The translations under genes and the position numbers were made by a program. Shown here in pieces: positions 26,977 to 33,481 of a stretch of 50,475 nucleotides of DNA. The stretch is from the NCBI GenBank assembly GCA_900290245.1, contig OKRB01000115.1, positions 1 to 50,475 of the forward strand, read 5' to 3'. Within the stretch, counting starts at the first letter, position 1. Every line of letters starts with the position of its first letter. This DNA comes from Candidatus Sulfuritelmatomonas gaucii (GTDB lineage Bacteria; Acidobacteriota; Terriglobia; Terriglobales; Acidobacteriaceae). The notes beneath the pieces were generated by a model, which saw nothing but the letters and a program-made list of their open reading frames with translations, was not told the DNA's origin and searched no databases.

Positions 26977-28655
26977 GATCCCGACCGTCCGCATTACGCG
27001 ACTTTACCGTAGATCGGCGCGTGTGGCTGCTTACCGGCGTTGCGGCAGTGATCGGCGTCGCGGGAGCCATCTGGGCCGTTATCCTGCTTCGAGCCATTGC
27101 CTTCTTCACAAACGTCTTCTACTACCATCGCTTCACCCTCGCCATGGTCGGCCCGGCAGGATCACCCGAGGCCGCCTGGATTCGGATGCTGGCCCCTATC
27201 GTGGGCGGCATCATCGTCGGGCTCATGGCGTATTACGGCTCCGACAAGATACGCGGTCACGGAATTCCTGAAGCGATTGAGGCAATTTTGCTGAAGGGCG
27301 CGCGCGTCGAAGCCAAGGTATCGATTCTCAAGCCTCTCTCCGCGGCCATTGCCATTGGTTCCGGCGGACCTTTCGGCGCGGAGGGCCCGATCATCATGAC
27401 CGGCGGGGCATTCGGCTCATTGGTCGGCCAATGGCTGAAGCTGTCGGATGCCGAGCGAACCACGCTGCTGGTCGCCGGCGCCGCCGCCGGCATGTCGGCG
27501 ACTTTTGCTGCTCCGATCGCCTCGATCCTGCTGGCGGTGGAGTTGCTCCTCTTTGAGTGGCGTCCGCGATCGCTGGTTCCCGTGACGGTGGCGAGCCTGA
27601 TTGCCGCCGCTTTGCGCATTGCCTGGCTCGGCCACGGTCCGCTCTTCCCTGTTGTCCTGTCTCATGGCATCAATTTGCCCCAGTCGCTGCTCGTCGCCGG
27701 CCCGCTGGGAATTGTGGTCGGATTTGCTTCGGCCGGGTTGAGCCGGTTGATGTATAGCCTTGAAGATGGCTTCGAGCTGCTCTCTCGCCGCTTTGGAGTG
27801 CACTGGATCTGGTGGCCGGCGATTGGTGGCATCGGCATCGGGATTGGCGGTCTTTTCTTTTCCCGAGGGCTGGGCGTGGGATACGACAACATCGCAGAGC
27901 TGCTGCGCGGAAACGCGCCTGTGGGGCTGCTGATCGGGCTCGTGGTCGCCAAGTCGCTGATGTGGGCGTTCTCACTCAGTTCCGGAACGTCAGGCGGCGT
28001 CCTGGCTCCATTGCTGATGATTGGAGCCGCAATCGGCGAATCTGGCGCACATCTCGCGCATATGCCGGTTGAAACGCAGGCGCTCTGGGCAATGATGGGG
28101 ATGGGCGCGATGCTGTCGGGAGCGGTCGGAGTTCCCCTCACGGCGATTCTCTTTTCGCTCGAGCTGACTCATGCGCAGGCTGCCGTACTGCCGTTGTCGC
28201 TGGCTTGCGCGGCATCCTATCTCATCACCTGCCTGGTCATGCCGCGCTCAATCATGACGGAAAAGATCGCCCGCCGCGGCTATCACTTATCTCGCGAGTA
28301 CGGAGTCGATCCGCTTGAAATGATCACAGTTGCCGAAGTGATGACGGAGGTTCCTCCGGAGGCTAAACCTGCAGAGTCGAACGGCAACCTGCTCAGCGAT
28401 TCTGAAGTATTCGCCTATGCCGATCAGACTTGCCGGGCAGTTGCCGAAGAAATGGCAACCACCGGGCTGTTGAGCCTGCCTGTGCTCGATCGCGACACCG
28501 ATCAGATCATCGGGACGGTGAGTGCGGGAGAGCTGCTTGCAGGACGGCGGCGCGCGGTCCGGCGCGAGTCGGATCGCACTGTGTCTCTTATGGCCGAATC
28601 GCTACTCACTGAAGATCCTGTGGGCGCGCGGCAGGATCGCGGAAATCACCGATAG
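26973..28655 (+). CDS. ClC-family chloride channel/antiporter with CBS region
   Basis: 560 residues. The transmembrane part (about 15-420) carries the ClC selectivity motifs: GHGIPE (95-100), GSGGPFGAEGP (129-139, with Glu137 at the gating-glutamate position) and SGTSGGVLAPLL. The C-terminal 110 residues contain a CBS-like region (VAEVMTEVP, then LLSLPVLDRDTDQIIGTVSAGEL), which in relatives senses adenine nucleotides. Such proteins exchange Cl-, F- or NO3- for protons or conduct anions; the ion cannot be told here. Translationally coupled to marR. Confidence 0.88.
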   Translation: MRSRPSALRDFTVDRRVWLLTGVAAVIGVAGAIWAVILLRAIAFFTNVFYYHRFTLAMVGPAGSPEAAWIRMLAPIVGGIIVGLMAYYGSDKIRGHGIPEAIEAILLKGARVEAKVSILKPLSAAIAIGSGGPFGAEGPIIMTGGAFGSLVGQWLKLSDAERTTLLVAGAAAGMSATFAAPIASILLAVELLLFEWRPRSLVPVTVASLIAAALRIAWLGHGPLFPVVLSHGINLPQSLLVAGPLGIVVGFASAGLSRLMYSLEDGFELLSRRFGVHWIWWPAIGGIGIGIGGLFFSRGLGVGYDNIAELLRGNAPVGLLIGLVVAKSLMWAFSLSSGTSGGVLAPLLMIGAAIGESGAHLAHMPVETQALWAMMGMGAMLSGAVGVPLTAILFSLELTHAQAAVLPLSLACAASYLITCLVMPRSIMTEKIARRGYHLSREYGVDPLEMITVAEVMTEVPPEAKPAESNGNLLSDSEVFAYADQTCRAVAEEMATTGLLSLPVLDRDTDQIIGTVSAGELLAGRRRAVRRESDRTVSLMAESLLTEDPVGARQDRGNHR

Positions 28656-28661
28656 GCGGAG

Positions 28662-29195
28662 TCATTTTCTCCGCGCGCGAAACTCTTCGCCGATGGCTTC
28701 GATGGCATCGCCGCGCAGCACCTGTGCCGCGCGCGGAAAGACTTTTTGCTCCTCGATCTGGATGTGCGCCTGGTAAAGACGCTGGAGCTGATCGGTGTAT
28801 GACGATAACCGAACTTCGTCTTCCGCGGCCAGCTTTCCATCGATGATCCACTTCCGGTAGAGATCTTCCACGGCCGCGTGCAGCCCGTTTGCGTGTTGAT
28901 GATCGTTCTCGAGCCCGCCAATCTGCGCAAGCTCTTCGCCGGCGCATTCGGCGCGAAGGCGCGGAAACAAAGACTCTTCCTCGTCTGCATTGTGGCGTTG
29001 TCCGCCAACGCGAAAATATTCGAGCGCCGCTTCAATCGCTTCCGTCTCTTCCGTGGTCAATTCCCGCCCGTGCGCCCGCTCGACAACGACACACAGAATA
29101 TGGAGAAAATGTTCGATTCTCCGGTGGCAATCTTTCAACATGCCGATCGGGTCGTCAAATCCGCTGTCAGGCTTGGCGCCAATCTGAATTCCCAT
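28662..29195 (-). CDS. hemerythrin HHE-domain protein
   Basis: 177 residues, a single four-helix HHE domain. Likely di-iron ligands: His in MLKDCHRRIEHFL, His/Glu in RHNADEEESLFP, His in GLENDHQHANGLH, and His/Glu in HIQIEEQKVFP. Such proteins bind O2 or NO, or repair iron centres. It starts 3 bp after the stop of the radical SAM gene, so both share the promoter at 30351-30392. It is a second di-iron-type protein in the island besides the Ric-like one. Confidence 0.85.
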   Translation of the reverse strand: MGIQIGAKPDSGFDDPIGMLKDCHRRIEHFLHILCVVVERAHGRELTTEETEAIEAALEYFRVGGQRHNADEEESLFPRLRAECAGEELAQIGGLENDHQHANGLHAAVEDLYRKWIIDGKLAAEDEVRLSSYTDQLQRLYQAHIQIEEQKVFPRAAQVLRGDAIEAIGEEFRARRK

Positions 29196-29198
29196 CGG

Positions 29199-30344
29199 TC
29201 ATGCTCCTTGCAGTACGTGAAGGGTGGTTGCTGTTTTCACCATGGGCGGCGGTGCAACATATCCCCTGGGAATGTACGAGCAGCAGGGCTCTTCTGCATG
29301 CGGATTACCCGTGAGTGCGTAGGCGCGTGCCCGCGAGCCACCGCAGATCTTCTTGAACTCGCAGGCGCCGCACTTCCCTTCGAGCTTATCCGTGTCGCGT
29401 AAATTGCGAAAGAGCGGCGATTCCCGATAGATGACGCTCAAGGGTTGGCGGCGGATGCTTCCGGCGCTGAGCGGGAGGAATCCGCTGGGAAAGACTTCGC
29501 CGGTGTGCGAGATAAAGACGAACCCTTTGCCGTCGTTCAACCCGCGCGGCGCGCGTCCGATCATGTCCGGCGCCCGCTCCGTTGATGCGCTTGCCATTCC
29601 CGCGCGGCGATCAGCCGCATGCTGCTGCAACAGGTAGCGGCGGTAGTGCTGCGCCTCAGTGGTCTTGATGTCGAAGCGCGCGGTGCGCGAGAGCTGGTGA
29701 AGTTTTTGGAAGACCTGCTCGAATTCGTCGGCGTTCAGAAGGTCGTTGAGCTTGCCGCGGCCCGTGGGCACGAGGAAGAACACACTCCAAAGAGTAATGC
29801 GCAGGCTTTCGATCAGCGCTACCATGGCGTCGATTTCACCAATGTTGCGGCGACTGAAGGTGGTGTTGATCTGCACGGGCAAGCCGGCTTCATTGGCCCA
29901 GCGAACGGCATCCATGGTGCGGGCGAATGATCCGCTCATGCCGCGAAATGCGTCGTGCGTCGCAGCGCTCGAGCCATCCAGGCTGACGGCGAGCCGCGCC
30001 AGGCCGGCTTCTTTGAGCCGCACTACAATTTCCCGCGTCAACAACGGTGTCGCGCTCGGTGTGAGCGAGACGCGTACACCCACCGAACGGGCGTGGGCGA
30101 TCAGTTCGAAGAGATCGGGCCGCTTGATGGGGTCGCCGCCAGTGAGAACGAACACGGGCACCTGCATCTTCGCAATCTGATCGATGAGATCCTTGCCCTC
30201 AGTCGTGCTCAACTCCATCGGGTGGCGATTGGGTTGCGCCGATGCGCGGCAGTGCACGCAGGCCAGGTCGCAGGCCTGGGTTACTTCCCAGATGGCCAGA
30301 AAGGGACGCTCGTTGAAATCGATCGCTGGGATTTGCACGTTCAT
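29199..30344 (-). CDS. radical SAM/SPASM protein (NirJ/AhbC-like, TIGR04053 type)
   Basis: 381 residues. The radical SAM cluster motif is C25-x3-C29-x2-C32 (CDLACVHCRASA), preceded by PFLAIWEVT. The glycine motif is TGGDPIKRPDL. The SPASM region near the C-terminus binds further Fe-S clusters (GKCGACEFKKICGGSRARAY, then EPCC). This layout is shared with heme-modifying enzymes such as NirJ and AhbC and with the TIGR04053 family of unknown substrate. The ATG at 30344 lies close to the predicted transcription start, so the message could be leaderless. It is divergent from the Crp/Fnr gene, with one site between them. Confidence 0.8.
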   Translation of the reverse strand: MNVQIPAIDFNERPFLAIWEVTQACDLACVHCRASAQPNRHPMELSTTEGKDLIDQIAKMQVPVFVLTGGDPIKRPDLFELIAHARSVGVRVSLTPSATPLLTREIVVRLKEAGLARLAVSLDGSSAATHDAFRGMSGSFARTMDAVRWANEAGLPVQINTTFSRRNIGEIDAMVALIESLRITLWSVFFLVPTGRGKLNDLLNADEFEQVFQKLHQLSRTARFDIKTTEAQHYRRYLLQQHAADRRAGMASASTERAPDMIGRAPRGLNDGKGFVFISHTGEVFPSGFLPLSAGSIRRQPLSVIYRESPLFRNLRDTDKLEGKCGACEFKKICGGSRARAYALTGNPHAEEPCCSYIPRGYVAPPPMVKTATTLHVLQGA

Positions 30345-30350
30345 GGTTCT

Positions 30351-30392
30351 ATCAAAAACCCACCCGGCGCCGGCCGCAGTGACCAAAGTCGC
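30351..30392 (-). promoter_or_regulatory. Crp/Fnr-type site D between radical SAM gene and regulator
   Basis: GTGAC-CAAA-GTCGC at 30379-30392. Read on the minus strand, TTTGAT (30356-30351) sits 36 bp from the outer end of the site, a -10 candidate matching four of six consensus bases. In the plus direction, TAGAAT at 30400-30405 is a -10 candidate only 4 bp before the GTG start of the regulator. The site would overlap the -35 region there, suggesting autorepression and a leaderless message. Confidence 0.55.
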
Positions 30393-30408
30393 AGGCTGCT
30401 AGAATTCC

Positions 30409-31116
30409 GTGGTGACTGTTCCCCGCACTGATCTCGTCGCTGTTCTGGGAAAAACCGGCCTGTTCTCCGGCCTCTCGCCTGCGGAACTGCAAATGCTGGC
30501 CTCGCGCACCGTTCGAAAGCTCTTTAGCGCGGGCGAGTTGCTGTTTTCAGAAGGCGAGCCGTGCAGCGGTCTGCACGTGATCGCGCAAGGTAAAGTTCGC
30601 ATCTTCAAAACATCCATGGGCGGACGCGAGCAGGTGCTCGCCCAGAATGGCGCGGGCGATACAGTTGCCGAGCTGCCGGTGTTCGATGGCGGACCCTATC
30701 CGGCGTCCGCCACGGCCATTGAGGATGCGGAGATCGCCTTTATTTCGCGGCGCGATTTCAATGCTTTCTGCCTCGAACATCCCGAGGTTGCGCTCAAGGT
30801 GCTCTCGGTGGTGGGCTCGCGCCTGCGGCGGCTGGTGGGAATCATCGAAGAGCTTTCATTCACCACCATTCGGCAGCGGCTCATTTCCGTTCTGGTCAAG
30901 CTGGCGCAAACCGAGGGCAAAAAGACCGACCGCGGCATCGAATTCCTGCTCCCCGCGACCCACCAGGAGCTGGCCAATCAACTCGGAACCGTCCGGGAGC
31001 TGATCTCGCGCAACCTGATGCGGCTGCAGGCTGAAGGCCTGCTGGATGTAGATGCCCGGCAGATTGTAGTGAAGGATTTGAAGGAGTTGAGCGCGCAGCT
31101 TGAATTGGCACCGTAG
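30409..31116 (+). CDS. Crp/Fnr-family regulator (proposed NO-response regulator)
   Basis: 235 residues. Residues about 10-140 form a cyclic-nucleotide-binding-like beta-roll (LLFSEGEPCSGLHVIAQGKV, GDTVAELPVFDGGPYPASA), and residues 150-225 a Crp-type winged helix. The recognition helix reads TVRELISR (194-201): R196 and E197 align with CRP Arg180/Glu181, which read GTGA, and S200/R201 align with FNR Ser212/Arg213. There is no N-terminal cysteine set as in FNR; the only cysteines are C52 and C121. So a 4Fe-4S oxygen sensor is unlikely, and a heme-based NO sensor like DNR is possible. Starts at GTG 30409 or 30412. Four matching sites occur in the island, including one at its own promoter. Confidence 0.85.
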   Translation: MVTVPRTDLVAVLGKTGLFSGLSPAELQMLASRTVRKLFSAGELLFSEGEPCSGLHVIAQGKVRIFKTSMGGREQVLAQNGAGDTVAELPVFDGGPYPASATAIEDAEIAFISRRDFNAFCLEHPEVALKVLSVVGSRLRRLVGIIEELSFTTIRQRLISVLVKLAQTEGKKTDRGIEFLLPATHQELANQLGTVRELISRNLMRLQAEGLLDVDARQIVVKDLKELSAQLELAP

Positions 31117-31131
31117 CCGGTTTCGCCCTGA

Positions 31132-31173
31132 GTGACATAAGTTACTGTGGTTGGTTCCGACATTCTCTACCGT
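31132..31173 (+). promoter_or_regulatory. Crp/Fnr-type site C with -10 box (ric-nnrS operon)
   Basis: GTGAC-ATAA-GTTAC at 31132-31145, the most symmetrical of the four sites, followed by TACCGT at 31168-31173, 36 bp from the first base of the site. The predicted start near 31180 lies 12 bp before the ric ATG. Confidence 0.65.
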
Positions 31174-31191
31174 TGCAGGTGGAGAGTGTTT

Positions 31192-31929
31192 ATGGCCACA
31201 TCAATCCAATCCATCCGCGAGATCGTTTCAACGCAAGCTTCGGCAGTCGCCGTTCTGGAGCGGTTCGACATCGACCTCTGTTCGCATGCCAACGAGTCTC
31301 TCACGCAAGCCTGCGCCGGGCTGCAACTCTCTGTCGAGCAGGTGCTCGAAAAGCTCACCGATGCCGCGGCGAATGAGCACGGAGCCGCCCCGACCGATCT
31401 GACCGGCTATTCGCTGAGCCGGCTGATCCAGCACATCGTTCGCACGCACCATCAATATGTGCGGTGTGAACTGCCGAGACTGGCTCAAATGGCGCAAAAG
31501 GTCGCAGGCAAACACGGGAATCGCGCCCCGGAATTGAACAAGGTCGAGGAATTGACAGGTCTGCTGGGTGGCGAGCTGTCCGCCCATCTCCAAAAAGAGG
31601 AGCAGATTCTCTTCCCCTTCATTACGGAGATGGAGCAGGATGTGGCCGCCTGCTACGCTCCGCAACGAACATGTTTTCGTTCCGTGGCGCAGCCGGTTTC
31701 AATGATGATCGTGGAACACGGACTGGCGGAGGGCCGTGTGGCGGAGATTCGCGACTTGACAGCCGGATTCGAGCCGCCCGCGTGGGCATGCGCAGGTTAC
31801 ATGGCACTCTACGCCGGCCTGCGGGAATTCGCAGCCGATCTCAGGCAGCATGTTCGTCTTGAAAACGATGTGTTGTTTCCGCGCGCCATTGACCTTGAAG
31901 CCAAACTGAATCGCAGGACAGCACAATGA
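31192..31929 (+). CDS. Ric/ScdA/YtfE-like di-iron protein
   Basis: 245 residues. The N-terminal 40 residues are a ScdA_N-like domain (IVSTQASAVAVLERFDIDLC), and a hemerythrin-type domain follows with candidate ligands His86/His87, His108, His132 with Glu136/Glu137, His176 with Glu180, and a final HVRLENDVLFP. Ric proteins help repair Fe-S clusters damaged by NO or peroxide. Here the usual DFCCGG of the N-terminal motif is DLCSHA, so one Cys and both Gly are replaced. The start at ATG 31192 has GGTGGAG 7 nt upstream. It overlaps nnrS by 4 bp (ATGA). Confidence 0.82.
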   Translation: MATSIQSIREIVSTQASAVAVLERFDIDLCSHANESLTQACAGLQLSVEQVLEKLTDAAANEHGAAPTDLTGYSLSRLIQHIVRTHHQYVRCELPRLAQMAQKVAGKHGNRAPELNKVEELTGLLGGELSAHLQKEEQILFPFITEMEQDVAACYAPQRTCFRSVAQPVSMMIVEHGLAEGRVAEIRDLTAGFEPPAWACAGYMALYAGLREFAADLRQHVRLENDVLFPRAIDLEAKLNRRTAQ

Positions 31930-33272
31930 GTGCAATTCCTCAAACCATGCCAATTCTCGATCAGGCCGGAGCCGGCGTGCTGCGGACCATCGTTGCTCGC
32001 GAGCGGCAAAAGAGCCTGATGCTCCGCGCATGGATCGCCGCGGGCTTGTTCTACATGGCGCTGCCGGGCACGTTGCTTGGATTTTCTAATCTGCTCGCGA
32101 TCAGCGCACATCACGGTCTCGGCAGCCTGCCGGCCGCATGGATCCAGGGCCACGGCCATGCGCAGGTCTTCGGCTGGATCGGCAGCTTCGTTCTCGGCAT
32201 CGGCTTCTATTCACAGCCCAGTCATGGGCGCTCGGCGATCCGCATTCCGCTGGCGTGCTTCCTGCTCTGGACCTCAGGCGTCGGCATGCGCTGGGTCGCC
32301 AGCATATACGGATGGCATTGGCGCACGCTCTTCATCATCTCCGCGAGCTTCGAGCTGATCGCAATTCTGCTGTTTCTTGCCGCCGCGTCACGCCACAAAC
32401 TGCCTGACTCGTCGCGACCCGGCCACGGAAAACCGCGCATGGAACTCTGGATGGTGGCGGTGCTTTTGTCGACTGCCGGCCTCGCAGCCACAGTGATCTT
32501 CAATGCAGTTGAATGCATCCGTCTCGCGGTCAACGGCGCGGCCATCGCCTTCCCGCATGCACTCGACCAGAGATTTCTCGTGCTTCTTGGGTGGGGATTC
32601 CTCGCCCTTGTCGTCTGGGGATTTTCCGCACGCTGGCTGCCCACATTTCTCGCAATTTCCAAGCCCGATCCGCGCTTGTTTCAGCTCGCGTTGATTCTCG
32701 ATTTCGCCGGAGTGCTTGCCGGCGTGTCCGGCTGGACGCGCGCGGCCACGATTCTTCTCGCTTGCGGCGCAATCACCATCTGTTTTGCGCTGCACCTCAC
32801 CGAGCGGCCGCATGGGACGGCCAAGGTACAGGGGATTCACCCGAGCTTTCCGACATTTGTCCGGCTTGCGTATGCGTGGCTGGTGATTGCAGGCCTGATG
32901 AGCATCTGGGCGGCTTTTGCCGATGAACATGGCGGCATCTGGGGGGCGTCGCGTCATGCGCTGACTGTGGGATTTGCGGCCACCATGGTCTTCACCATCG
33001 GGCCGCGCATTCTGCCGCACTTCGCTGGATTCTATGGTGTCTTCAGCAAGCGGCTGATGTTCGCCGCCCTCCTGCTTTTGCAGATCGGCTGCACGCTGCG
33101 CGTCCTGTCAGAGCCGCTGGCGTATGAAGGAATCGCATCGTTCGCCTGGAAGACGCTCCCCATTTCCGGGGTGCTGGAACTGACCGGAGTTCTCGTCTTT
33201 GCCGCCAATATCGTTTTGACCTTCGCGTTCGGCCGGAAGGCGCTGGCGCCCGCCGTGCAGCCAGGCATCTGA
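31926..33272 (+). CDS. nnrS: NnrS-family membrane protein
   Basis: 448 residues with about 12 transmembrane helices. Conserved NnrS elements are visible: an N-terminal loop followed by LPGTLLGFSNLL, GHGHAQVFGWIGSFVLGIGF, and SRHALTVGFAATMVFTIGPRILPHF. NnrS is a heme- and copper-containing inner-membrane protein that protects cells from NO, in part by preventing iron-NO complexes in metabolic enzymes. It is translationally coupled to the Ric-like gene, a standard pairing in NO-response regulons. Confidence 0.88.
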   Translation: MSAIPQTMPILDQAGAGVLRTIVARERQKSLMLRAWIAAGLFYMALPGTLLGFSNLLAISAHHGLGSLPAAWIQGHGHAQVFGWIGSFVLGIGFYSQPSHGRSAIRIPLACFLLWTSGVGMRWVASIYGWHWRTLFIISASFELIAILLFLAAASRHKLPDSSRPGHGKPRMELWMVAVLLSTAGLAATVIFNAVECIRLAVNGAAIAFPHALDQRFLVLLGWGFLALVVWGFSARWLPTFLAISKPDPRLFQLALILDFAGVLAGVSGWTRAATILLACGAITICFALHLTERPHGTAKVQGIHPSFPTFVRLAYAWLVIAGLMSIWAAFADEHGGIWGASRHALTVGFAATMVFTIGPRILPHFAGFYGVFSKRLMFAALLLLQIGCTLRVLSEPLAYEGIASFAWKTLPISGVLELTGVLVFAANIVLTFAFGRKALAPAVQPGI

Positions 33273-33481
33273 CTGCCCGATCTCGTATCAATTTTTGGGT
33301 TCCCCGGCTTCAGCGTCCGCGGCGGCGGGTTTTGCGCCTGACCTGGAATACCACGCCGAATTTCCTCTCCGATCCGAGGTCACTTTGTGACTAAAGTCCC
33401 TGCAATCATCTCTCGTGCGACCTAATCTGTGGATCAGAAAATCACCCCAAGCAATTTGCAACGCAGATTGAGGAAAACGTC
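33273..33481. other. promoter region of the NO reductase gene
   Basis: 209 bp between nnrS and the NO reductase. Besides site B (33387-33428) it has an outward-facing repeat GTCAC-TTT-GTGAC (33379-33391) that shares one half-site with it. GAGG at 33470-33473 is 8 nt before the ATG and serves as Shine-Dalgarno. Confidence 0.5.
33387..33428 (+). promoter_or_regulatory. Crp/Fnr-type site B with -10 box (NO reductase)
   Basis: GTGAC-TAAA-GTCCC at 33387-33400, then TAATCT at 33423-33428, again 36 bp from the first base. The predicted start near 33435 leaves a leader of about 47 nt. Confidence 0.65.
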
